Positions 41,643 to 48,967 of a stretch of 48,967 nt of DNA are shown here, one piece after another; position 1 is the first letter of the stretch, and every line of letters starts with the position of its first letter. The stretch is from JBATTK01 sp049670505 (GTDB lineage Bacteria; Bacteroidota; Bacteroidia; Flavobacteriales; Flavobacteriaceae), in NCBI GenBank assembly GCA_049670505.1, contig JBATTK010000117.1:1-48967 (forward strand), read 5' to 3'. The notes beneath the pieces were generated by a model. The model was not told the origin of the DNA. It did no database searches and saw only the letters and a program-made list of their open reading frames with translations. The position numbers and the translations under genes are program-made.

Positions 41643-43142
41643 ATGAAAAAAATAACTTTTCTTTTTGTTTTGGCTTTAATAATGGCTTGTTCTTCTTCAT
41701 CTGAAGAAGTATTACGTTCAGGGAATTCAATAACACTTTTTCAACTACAAATCAACAATGGAGTTGTTTCGGGCCAAATTAATCAGACAAGTAACACCAT
41801 AGTATTTAATGTTACCGATGCAAATCTGGTATCTATAACGCCTTCCATAACAATTTCTGAGGGAGCCACAATAAACCCATCTCCAAGTTCCCCTAGAAAC
41901 TTTTCCCAAGAAGTAGAATATACAGTTACAGCCGAAGATGGTATTCAAAAGGTATATACCGTTATAGTCAACAATAGAATTTTGAACAAGGAAAATCTTA
42001 TTACATTATTTCAATTACCCATAAATGGAGAAATCGTAGATGGTGATATTAATCAAGAAATTAACACCATTACCTTTGATTTAGTTGGAGCAGATTTATC
42101 TTCTTTGACCCCAACTATAGAAATTTCTGAGAATGCGACAATCAATCCCTCTTTAAATACTTCACAAAACTTTAATGAAGATATTTCGTATACGGTAACT
42201 GCTGAAAATGGAGATGAAAGAACCTATCAAATAATCGTAAATAACAGGCCTTTAAGTACTGGCAATGACATTTTGAGTTTCATTGTTGGTATTAATGGTG
42301 AAGATATTGAAGTTAGAATAAATCAAGATACAAGAGAAATTGCCTTTGAAACTGGTTCTTTTAATATTTCAAGATTAGAGCCAGAAATAATAATATCAGA
42401 GAATGCTACTATAACTCCTGCTTCAGGAGAAGCAGTCGATTTTACCGTCCCAGTCACTTACACAGTCACAGCAGAGAATGGAGAAACTGCTGAATACAAG
42501 GTCCAAATTAATAAAGCATATAAGATAGTTGAAGGTACCGTATTAGGTCCTAGGTCCAGTGGAAATATTCTGTTTACCAGAGCAAAAATGACTGTAGTCA
42601 CTGATTTTCTAGACCCAAATATACCAGAAGTTAAATTATTTCTAACTGATGGAATGAACTCTGTTGATTTACCAATTTTAAAGGTTGAACAGTTTGAAAA
42701 CAATAGAATCATCCGATATGCTATTATGACGGAGATTCCCGAAAATACAGTTACAAGTAATAATTACAGGGTAGCATATCAATTAAATGATTTATATATT
42801 GAATCTGAAGTAGACATTGACATCTTGGCCGAAGACTCTCCAAATATTATCTCAGTGAATCAGGAAATCTATAGACCCGGGGATAATTTAATTATTACTG
42901 GTGAAAACCTTACTGATTTAATTGGGGTTCCATCAAATGGTTCTTTTTATTTGTTTAATCCAGCAGGTAATATTGATTCAGAACTTAATGCACAAAAAAC
43001 GGAGTATCGATTAACTTTAGAAGGACCTTCGTCTTTTGCCTACACTGCATTCTTTTTTTATGGAGGCGAAACAAGAGATATCATATTTATAGGCCCAAAT
43101 AGAAGGCTTGGTGCTCAAATTACTGTAAATGTAGAAAGATGA
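41643..43142 (+). CDS. Lipoprotein with three DUF5018-type repeats and an IPT/TIG domain
   Basis: 499 residues: lipobox (IMACSSSSEE) followed by three repeats of about 85-90 residues (roughly 28-112, 113-202, 203-290), each with an ITLFQL/ILSF opening, a NATINPS-type centre and the closing YTVTAENG, as in DUF5018/cadherin-like modules of Bacteroidota. The C-terminal 200 residues include an IPT/TIG-like immunoglobulin fold (YRPGDNLIITGENLTDLIGV). Probably a cell-surface binding protein. It is convergent with the Kelch lipoprotein operon. The partner or ligand is unknown. Confidence 0.83.
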   Translation: MKKITFLFVLALIMACSSSSEEVLRSGNSITLFQLQINNGVVSGQINQTSNTIVFNVTDANLVSITPSITISEGATINPSPSSPRNFSQEVEYTVTAEDGIQKVYTVIVNNRILNKENLITLFQLPINGEIVDGDINQEINTITFDLVGADLSSLTPTIEISENATINPSLNTSQNFNEDISYTVTAENGDERTYQIIVNNRPLSTGNDILSFIVGINGEDIEVRINQDTREIAFETGSFNISRLEPEIIISENATITPASGEAVDFTVPVTYTVTAENGETAEYKVQINKAYKIVEGTVLGPRSSGNILFTRAKMTVVTDFLDPNIPEVKLFLTDGMNSVDLPILKVEQFENNRIIRYAIMTEIPENTVTSNNYRVAYQLNDLYIESEVDIDILAEDSPNIISVNQEIYRPGDNLIITGENLTDLIGVPSNGSFYLFNPAGNIDSELNAQKTEYRLTLEGPSSFAYTAFFFYGGETRDIIFIGPNRRLGAQITVNVER

Positions 43143-43183
43143 TATTCAAGAGAAAAGTATTTTTTTAAACAATGATTAAGTGT

Positions 43184-44560
43184 TTATGGTCTTATTGTCC
43201 AAACATCATTTTCCCTACTTCCATCATTTCCTCCAATCAGGAATATCATATTATTAAATACCGTACTAGTATGGTTAAAACGTGAAGAAAATCTTTCTAG
43301 GTCATCTCTAGGGGTTTCCTGCGTCCAAATAATACCATCCTTGCTTGACCATATGTCATTTTTTCTTCCACCACCCAATCCTCCTATTACCCAAATCTCT
43401 TCATTTAATACGGTAGTACTATGTGACCATCTAGGAGAGAACTCAGCATCTACAGTTTCAATTAGCCAGTTGATTCCATCGTTACTTGACCATACATCGT
43501 TCAATGCACCAAAACCGCTGCCTTGGTTTGAATTAAGTCCACCTATTAGATAAAGGCGGTCGTTATATACAATTGTAGAATGCCCATAACGAGCAGGAAA
43601 CTCTGCATCTGCAGTAATCAATTCCCAATTAACCCCATCTTCACTCATCCAAATATCATCAAGTTCGAAAGTGCCATCCTCTCCACCAATTAGCCATAAC
43701 TTATTGTCAAAAACTGTAAGACTGTGATCTAACCTACTTGCGAATGGTGCATCTGCATTTTCCAGAGTCCAATTCAGTCCATCCTCACTTGACCATACAT
43801 CATTTAGGGGATTTCCCAAATTATCAATTCCTGCTACAACCCAAATTCTATTGTTAAAAACTACGCTGGTATGTTCCCCCCTTGATTCGAAGCCTGCATT
43901 GTTGGTAATTTTTGTCCAATTAATTCCATCTTCACTTGACCAGACTTCATCTGAGCGTTCGAAGCGATCAACTCCTCCAATAATCCATAGTTTTCCATCA
44001 AAAACGAGAACAGTATGTTCAGACCGACCTTCAAATTCTGCTTCAGATACAAGTTCATTAACTTTTACAGGCCGTGTAGTAAAATTATAGATTTCACTAT
44101 CAGTTGTAGCACTATTAATATCAGAGGCAATTACCCTCCATGAATAAAAAGTGTCTCTTGACAAAATACTTTCATATAAAAACGAGGATTGGGTCAAATT
44201 CTCGGCAAGAATTATTGTTGGCTCCATGTTTGTTGCCTCAAACAAAAACTTATAGGTGACTGAATCGCCATCGGGATCTGTTGCTTCTTCCCAGCTAAAT
44301 TCAGGATTTATTAACTCCACATTTTCTATACCATTTTCAAATGTCAGAAGGCTAAAGCTTCCAGGTGGACTATTGGGAGGCGGATTGTCTTCATTTTGAT
44401 TGTTATCACCTGGCTCTTCTTCGTTATCAACGACTTCTTCTTCATTGCTACTATCTGAGTCATTTTCAAAATTTGATGGTGAATCCTCCTTACCACATGC
44501 AGTTATGAGGAGTGTAAATACCAATAAAATATTTAAAAGTCGCATATTTTGCTTGTTCAT
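43184..44560 (-). CDS. Kelch-repeat surface lipoprotein
   Basis: 458 residues: lipobox (LITAC, cysteine 22) followed by an acidic, proline-rich linker of about 45 residues, then a fibronectin-type-III-like domain (about 70-165: ENVELINPEFSWEEATDPDG; YSWRVIASD) and six Kelch-type blades (e.g. HTVLVFDGKLWIIGG, HSLTVFDNKLWLIGG, HTSTVFNNMIFLIGG), each with VWSS-DG-NW strands. Expected to be a beta-propeller on the cell surface. Last gene of a three-gene operon; 5 bases separate it from the upstream gene. Ligand unknown. Confidence 0.88.
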   Translation of the reverse strand: MNKQNMRLLNILLVFTLLITACGKEDSPSNFENDSDSSNEEEVVDNEEEPGDNNQNEDNPPPNSPPGSFSLLTFENGIENVELINPEFSWEEATDPDGDSVTYKFLFEATNMEPTIILAENLTQSSFLYESILSRDTFYSWRVIASDINSATTDSEIYNFTTRPVKVNELVSEAEFEGRSEHTVLVFDGKLWIIGGVDRFERSDEVWSSEDGINWTKITNNAGFESRGEHTSVVFNNRIWVVAGIDNLGNPLNDVWSSEDGLNWTLENADAPFASRLDHSLTVFDNKLWLIGGEDGTFELDDIWMSEDGVNWELITADAEFPARYGHSTIVYNDRLYLIGGLNSNQGSGFGALNDVWSSNDGINWLIETVDAEFSPRWSHSTTVLNEEIWVIGGLGGGRKNDIWSSKDGIIWTQETPRDDLERFSSRFNHTSTVFNNMIFLIGGNDGSRENDVWTIRP

Positions 44561-44565
44561 AAATG

Positions 44566-46653
44566 TTAGAGTTTACTCAAATCGGCCTTGAAGCAATAGT
44601 CGCTTGGATATTCATTGATAATTAAGTAAATGGCATCTGAAAAGCTCAAGGCAGTAGTTACTTCTGGGGCACGACCATAATCTTGGAAGTAGTATTCATT
44701 GACATCTTCCAATTCCAACCAATCGTCTAAGTTTGGTTCATATTTATAGACATCATCTTGCGAACTTGTAAAACCTCCAAAAACAACATAGCCATTGCCA
44801 TTATACTCAAATGAAGCTGTTCTATTTTTTATATCAGGGAAATTGTCTATACGAACCCATTCATCATTTGTATGAGAAAATTTCCAAAAATCATAATGGC
44901 CTGTTGAAGTGGCGCCATTTCCTACATAGCCTTCATCATCTATGACAAATGTTGAAGTGTTGCTTCTAAATCTATAGTTAATTGGAAAATCAGCAGCCTG
45001 ATTCCAAGTATCATTGGCAACGTCGTACTGCCAAAATTGGGCATGAGTTTGCGGATTTTCACTAGCGTTAATTCCATCTGTAAATGACCCAAAACCCATA
45101 TACAATTTGTCCTGAATGGAAAAAATGGCATTCCCATTACTTTGATTGTCAGGATATTTTGTTCTTGCTTCAAACTTTAAGGACGTAAGCGAAAATTCAT
45201 AAAAATTAGGTTCATCGTCTTCTATAAAATAAAAGAAGGCTCTATTGGTTATTTCATTATAAAGTATTCTGAAATATTCATCTCGGATAGATGTTCTCGG
45301 ATACGCTACATAAAAGGTAGAAAGTAAGTTCAAATCAGAATCAAAACGTTGGACGAAAAATCTTGCGTTCACATCATCTTCAATAAACACATAAGCAATA
45401 TCATTACTTATAAAATGTTGAAAATAATTTTCAGAAAGTTCTTTATACAACAACCATGTATCAACAAATTCAAGATTATCCTCAAATTGATAGGTATGGT
45501 CCATTAATTTTATCTGAAGAATAGGATTTTTATCATCATAGGGCCCAATTGGTACTCTAACCTTCAACCTAGTTTTAGTAGCCTCAAAAACTGCAGCTTG
45601 ATGATTATCAAACATAATGATATTGTCATCAGCTATGGGACTAAATTCGTCACCAATAATCTCAATGGTTTCATATGAACGAAAACTTCGAGGAAGTTCT
45701 GTTATGATAGGAGATTTGATTGTAAATGATAAGGCTGAACTAACATCTTGTAATTGCGAATTAAGAACAAAAGGGTTATTGGAAAAAGATAAAGATTTTG
45801 GCAGAACAAAAGTTATTGAATCTCGCGAAGAATCTAAAATTTCAGCTAGTTTATCTTCTATAAGTATTGAATTTCTTTCATTTTCAAAATCAAAATGCTG
45901 ACCATAGACAGTTAGCGTATCCCCAATTGATACAGATGTCTCAGAAATATTCTCAATAATCGGCTTGAACAAGTTGAACTCCTCAAATGCTCCTTGTTTT
46001 TGATACAGCTCTACAGCGACCTTAGGATTAAACCTTTTAAGGCTTGTAGGCACAACACATTTTATCAATGTATCTGTAGATTCCAATACTGTTCCCATTT
46101 CTTCATCAAATAAAACTTTTATTCTATTTGAAATTGATGTAAAATTTGAACCTTGAATTTGAAGGGTATCACCAATATGTGATTGATTTATTTGATTAAT
46201 AATAGGAGCCTTACTCCCTGTAGAAACGAATGATTTTATTTGGGTGTATTTGTATTCGTTACCTATTTTTACATAGGCAATAACAAAATATTCTTTGTTG
46301 AAATCCAAATCTTTGTCCACATTTTGTGAAAATTTATTCCCATCGATTTCTTGGGGTTCCAGAACTTGTGAATTATCAAAATTTGGATTCTCCAATTGGG
46401 AGAGTAAAAATCCAAATTCAGAAATTTCTTGAGTATCAAATTCAGTTGCCGAAGCTTCCAACTGAATTCCACCTTCTTCAAAGACTTTTATTTTTAAATC
46501 AAAACTTGAAAGTTCGAAATCGTCTGTAGTTTTATCATCTGACTGCCCTTGTTCGTTCTCTGATTCGACCTTTGGCACTACTTTCTCAGTGTCATCCTCA
46601 GAGCATGACAAAATAATTATTGCAAAACAAAAGATTGATATTAACTTTTTCAT
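44566..46653 (-). CDS. IPT/TIG and Kelch-type surface lipoprotein
   Basis: 695 residues: lipobox (IILSCSEDDTEK) with an acidic stretch resembling the surface-export signal, an N-terminal domain of about 100 residues (FGFLLSQLENPNFD; YFVIAYVKIGNEYKY), at least two IPT/TIG domains (about 150-330: INQSHIGDTLQIQGSNFTSI; SVSIGDTLTVYGQHFDFENE) and a C-terminal Kelch-like propeller (QDKLYMGFGSFTDG; YNGNGYVVFGGFTSSQDDVY). The domain plan matches its upstream neighbour, indicating an old duplication. Overlaps that gene by 4 bases. Probably an adhesin or binding protein. Confidence 0.88.
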   Translation of the reverse strand: MKKLISIFCFAIIILSCSEDDTEKVVPKVESENEQGQSDDKTTDDFELSSFDLKIKVFEEGGIQLEASATEFDTQEISEFGFLLSQLENPNFDNSQVLEPQEIDGNKFSQNVDKDLDFNKEYFVIAYVKIGNEYKYTQIKSFVSTGSKAPIINQINQSHIGDTLQIQGSNFTSISNRIKVLFDEEMGTVLESTDTLIKCVVPTSLKRFNPKVAVELYQKQGAFEEFNLFKPIIENISETSVSIGDTLTVYGQHFDFENERNSILIEDKLAEILDSSRDSITFVLPKSLSFSNNPFVLNSQLQDVSSALSFTIKSPIITELPRSFRSYETIEIIGDEFSPIADDNIIMFDNHQAAVFEATKTRLKVRVPIGPYDDKNPILQIKLMDHTYQFEDNLEFVDTWLLYKELSENYFQHFISNDIAYVFIEDDVNARFFVQRFDSDLNLLSTFYVAYPRTSIRDEYFRILYNEITNRAFFYFIEDDEPNFYEFSLTSLKFEARTKYPDNQSNGNAIFSIQDKLYMGFGSFTDGINASENPQTHAQFWQYDVANDTWNQAADFPINYRFRSNTSTFVIDDEGYVGNGATSTGHYDFWKFSHTNDEWVRIDNFPDIKNRTASFEYNGNGYVVFGGFTSSQDDVYKYEPNLDDWLELEDVNEYYFQDYGRAPEVTTALSFSDAIYLIINEYPSDYCFKADLSKL

Positions 46654-48539
46654 TGATTGATAAAGTTTGAAAGTTCGGTTCTCAAGACTACGTGGTCATA
46701 TCGTCTAATGGAACTGTAGTCAGGTAAATTTGAACTCGATGTGTATCCTATAAAGTATACGAAACCATCATGTACAAACATTGATCTTCTATCTAATAAA
46801 TAACCAGTAATAGTCAAGTCTTCCCTGACCTGATATTTATCCAAATTAGTGTCATATTGATGAAAAACACCTCCTGTATGCCCCAGATAATGTCTTTCAT
46901 GATAATACCCACTACCCTCAATAGTTAGAAAGACTGTTTCAGAAACAGGATTGATTAAATCTGTCTTCCGAACCCAAGAAGCATCAGGTGTAAATTCCCA
47001 CATGTCGTAAAGTCTTTCTCCATTACCGATATAAGCCTTTCCATTATTGATAAAATAATTTGAATGGTAACCCAATCCTTGGCCATCAACAAATGGCATT
47101 TCTGAAATGTAGCTCCATAAATTTGAACCTTCTTCAAACTTCCAAAATTTTCTGTTCGGAGTAATCGATGTTCCTCCCGTGTAGCCCATCCCTAAATAGA
47201 AGATAGTTCCCAACATAAAACCCATAGGGTTTTTTACTATCTCAGTGTTGGTGAAGTCTAGGAGAGGGGTAAGGGTATTGGACATTAAGTTATACCTATA
47301 GAAATTATTGGTTTCCCTGGCGATATAGATGTAAACGTTGCCATTATTTAGTGAAAATGTATAAAATCTATCTATGCGATCCGGGTCAAAATCTATATCA
47401 ATATCAGGCATGGTCTGCCAACTGTTTGCTCCGGGATCATATTTTACAAAACCTACTTTATCAGGATTGCCATAGAAACCGCCTGAACCCCTAAATTGAA
47501 GCGTATAAAAAGAATTATTATAGCCAAAGCTCCATCTTGAAATGTGATCCCAATCATATCTTCCATCAGTAAGTCCTCTCGCATCAATTCTACCATACTG
47601 ATACCATATGTTTTTTAAGTATAGCTCTAAGTCTTCAGTTACTTCCTTTTCCACAACTTTAACCCTAACATTATTTATATTTCTATCAGTGTAAGGTCCC
47701 AATGGAACACTTACAACTATAGAGTCATTATATACCTCTTCAATTTCAGCTCTGTTTGCACCAATATAGACTTCATGAAGATAATCTCTATATTCAAAGA
47801 AATTGGAGCCATAAATGGTAAGGTTTTCGCCTATCAATAAACTATCTTTTGAAACTCCTGAAATAATGGGATCGGGTATCACCACTCCTTTCTCTTTGTT
47901 TAGTTCGCGTAATTGAGCTCTTACCAAAATATCATTCTCATGCTTATTTATGTTGTAGGGCAATAAAAATCGAATTGAGTCCTTATTTTGATCTATTACC
48001 GTTATTCGTTCGTTATTAAGTTCGATAATGTTGTCTTTAGCCTCAGGGTGATTTGTAAGGTGTTTTCCGTATACCACTACAGTGTCCCTAAAGCCAAGGC
48101 TGCTAGGAATTGAATCAATTTCTGGCCGGTAAAGTTGAAAGGCATTTCGAAAATTTGCAATCGAGTCACGATTGTCAACTTCAATATGCAAGCTATCTGG
48201 ATCAAAACCCCAATAGGGCAATTCAAACTGAACTAAACTATCATTATTAAAAAGAATTTTTAATTGTCTTTGACCCAAAGAAAGGCGTATATCTCTTTTA
48301 AGATTTTTACCCTTCAAATTTAAAGTATCGCCTAAATCAGCAAAATCTGGAGAAACAGAATCAAGGGTTAGAGTTGAATCTACTGATGACATGGGAGGCT
48401 CTGATTCCTCTTCTCCATTAGGGTTTTCACTTTCAGATTCTTCGGATTGAGGTGTTTCAGGGTTAACAGATGTAGTTTCTTCAGGTTGGTTGCATGAAAA
48501 AATTAACAAAGTGATAATTAATAAAAAAAGGTGCCTCAT
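46650..48539 (-). CDS. IPT/TIG and Kelch-type surface lipoprotein
   Basis: 629 residues, first gene of the operon: lipobox (LLIFSCNQPEE), an acidic Glu/Ser-rich linker of about 40 residues, three IPT/TIG domains (about 55-325: SVSPDFADLGDTLNLKGKNL; SLGFRDTVVVYGKHLTNHPE; SKDSLLIGENLTIYGSNFFE) and a C-terminal propeller-like part (SFGYNNSFYTLQFRGSGGFY; FMLGTIFYLGMGYTGGTSIT; YIGNGERLYDMWEF). It has one more TIG domain than the downstream paralog. Transcription starts in the 48540-48660 region; no ECF motif is seen there. It borders an attachment-like site. Confidence 0.87.
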   Translation of the reverse strand: MRHLFLLIITLLIFSCNQPEETTSVNPETPQSEESESENPNGEEESEPPMSSVDSTLTLDSVSPDFADLGDTLNLKGKNLKRDIRLSLGQRQLKILFNNDSLVQFELPYWGFDPDSLHIEVDNRDSIANFRNAFQLYRPEIDSIPSSLGFRDTVVVYGKHLTNHPEAKDNIIELNNERITVIDQNKDSIRFLLPYNINKHENDILVRAQLRELNKEKGVVIPDPIISGVSKDSLLIGENLTIYGSNFFEYRDYLHEVYIGANRAEIEEVYNDSIVVSVPLGPYTDRNINNVRVKVVEKEVTEDLELYLKNIWYQYGRIDARGLTDGRYDWDHISRWSFGYNNSFYTLQFRGSGGFYGNPDKVGFVKYDPGANSWQTMPDIDIDFDPDRIDRFYTFSLNNGNVYIYIARETNNFYRYNLMSNTLTPLLDFTNTEIVKNPMGFMLGTIFYLGMGYTGGTSITPNRKFWKFEEGSNLWSYISEMPFVDGQGLGYHSNYFINNGKAYIGNGERLYDMWEFTPDASWVRKTDLINPVSETVFLTIEGSGYYHERHYLGHTGGVFHQYDTNLDKYQVREDLTITGYLLDRRSMFVHDGFVYFIGYTSSSNLPDYSSIRRYDHVVLRTELSNFINQ

Positions 48540-48674
48540 TTAGTTTTTTAATATAGTATTAAACGAAATATTGTAAAAAAAATCTTATAAATACAAATTT
48601 TACGGTTAAAAAGCACACTAACTTATTTAATTTGCATTAAGGACATGATGTAGATTGTTAAAGTTATGTTAAAA

Positions 48675-48694
48675 GGTGAGCCGCGCGGTGAGCC
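48675..48694. repeat. Short direct repeat GGTGAGCC, 12-base period
   Basis: GGTGAGCC at 48675-48682 and 48687-48694. Short direct repeats spaced about one helical turn apart, 50-60 bases from a tRNA-end-like core, are typical of the arm sites bound by tyrosine recombinases at the ends of integrative elements. Confidence 0.4.
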
Positions 48695-48744
48695 CAAAAA
48701 ACGACCCTTTAGCAGGCCTTTGATACAGGGTGTTTTGAAGAAAA

Positions 48745-48858
48745 GTTCGAGTCCCGTCCAGACCGCAAAGGAAAGCTCCACGAAAGTGGGGCTTTTTTTG
48801 TGCCGACGGGCGAGAAGTTTATCCTGAGCGCGGCCGAAGGGAGTCCCGTCCAGACCGC
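48745..48858. repeat. Two copies of a tRNA-Asp-like 3' end (attachment-site-like)
   Basis: GAGTCCCGTCCAGACCGC occurs at 48749-48766 and 48841-48858. The first copy is extended upstream by GTTC, giving the TTCGAGT T-loop, the 3' T-stem strand and the acceptor strand of a flavobacterial tRNA, most likely tRNA-Asp. No D arm, anticodon arm or 5' acceptor strand precedes either copy, so neither is a tRNA gene. Such 3'-end duplications are left by integrative elements that insert into tRNA genes. Between them lie a terminator and a CCTGAG...CGAAGG repeat-like stretch (48823-48840). Confidence 0.55.
48773..48799 (+). terminator. Intrinsic terminator of the type found behind tRNA genes
   Basis: AAGCTCCAC (48773-48781), loop GAAA, GTGGGGCTT (48786-48794), then a T run to 48799; one G-U pair. 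Its position directly behind the tRNA-like 3' end suggests both were carried over together from a tRNA locus. Confidence 0.75.
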
Positions 48859-48869
48859 TTAATGGGAAA

Positions 48870-48967
48870 TCAAAATCCCTCGAAACCGTGTAAATCTAAT
48901 GTAAAATCGCCAACAAATGATTTCGCTAACAATGGTAATTCCATTTTATAAGTTAAGAATGGGAATG
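48870..48967 (-). pseudogene. Tail of the junction-spanning truncated gene
   Basis: The minus-strand frame of the truncated gene at the left window end continues here: the 79 shared bases, then HGFEGF and a TGA at 48872-48870. The stop lies 12 bases from the second tRNA-like repeat, so the original C-terminus was probably lost by recombination at that repeat. Confidence 0.5.
48889..48967. repeat. Terminal direct repeat, right copy
   Basis: Identical over 79 bases to positions 1-79. It is the overlap that closes the contig into a 48,888-bp circle. Confidence 0.95.

Noticed and set aside
48675..48766. A complete tRNA gene ending at 48766
   Set aside because: The 3' T-arm and acceptor strand are present, but the upstream bases cannot form a T-stem, anticodon arm or matching 5' acceptor strand.
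1..48967. CRISPR arrays, rRNA genes, intact insertion sequences, riboswitches
   Set aside because: No regularly spaced repeats, no rRNA-like sequence, no transposase frame with terminal inverted repeats and no recognisable riboswitch core was seen.

Overview
The window reads as a member of the Flavobacteriaceae (phylum Bacteroidota). The DNA is AT-rich, Shine-Dalgarno sequences are weak or absent, and there are many short signal peptides and lipoboxes. It also carries typical families of that group: DUF2911, YHS-domain secreted proteins, DUF5018- and IPT/TIG-containing lipoproteins, BfmA-type mobilization protein, and Bacteroidota TraG. The first 79 bases are repeated exactly as the last 79, so the contig closes on itself. 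If real, this is a circle of 48,888 bp. No intact replication, relaxase or integrase gene is present, so it may instead be a circularised chromosomal segment or an assembly loop.

Layout. 0-5 kb: a truncated frameshifted gene crossing the circle junction, a cupin-AraC regulator, then a co-directional secreted/redox block (YHS protein, peroxiredoxin-like protein, DUF2911 protein, thioredoxin-like protein, ketopantoate-reductase-like protein). 5-13 kb: a minus-strand group (membrane protein, alpha/beta hydrolase lipoprotein, small XRE regulator, lipoprotein, 34-residue membrane peptide), a plus-strand hydrolase, a phosphodiesterase split by an in-frame amber codon, then small envelope proteins, a cupin and a GNAT. 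13-25 kb: a TPR-LytTR regulator, three DUF1330 proteins, a dehalogenase-like lipoprotein, a dienelactone-hydrolase-like protein, a tandem-YHS protein, an ECF sigma / membrane protein / hydrolase cassette, a chimeric oxidoreductase-TPR gene, a DoxX-like protein and a META lipoprotein. 26-29 kb: an amber-interrupted DinB gene and a second, inverted sigma / membrane protein / hydrolase cassette. 29-31 kb: OsmC, ACT and ArsR-type genes. 31-33 kb: a mobile-element scar (broken TraG, integrase tail, oriT-like hairpins, mobilization gene). 33-40 kb: an AraC regulator with membrane sensor and four secreted proteins (two beta-lactamase-fold hydrolases, a BAAT-type thioesterase, a leucine-rich-repeat protein). 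40-41 kb: a Fic protein. 41-48.5 kb: four large surface lipoproteins, three in one operon. 48.6-48.9 kb: a site resembling an integrative-element attachment end, with two copies of a tRNA-Asp-like 3' end.

Main observation. Ten sites share the 31-bp arrangement GTGATTTT, exactly 14 bases, then TACTTATAG or close variants. Nine lie just upstream of gene starts on their own strand, and the tenth precedes the truncated gene at the junction. One precedes the ECF sigma gene at 21,080. This looks like an autoregulated ECF sigma regulon packed into one region. It would control mostly secreted or envelope proteins: DUF2911, two alpha/beta-fold hydrolases, lipoproteins, DUF1330, a CPBP-like membrane protein and a 34-residue membrane peptide. 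The sigma gene heads a three-gene cassette (sigma, four-helix membrane protein, hydrolase) that recurs inverted 5 kb away with a divergent sigma. The region appears to be an envelope/small-molecule stress module rich in hydrolases, but its inducer and substrates cannot be read from the sequence.
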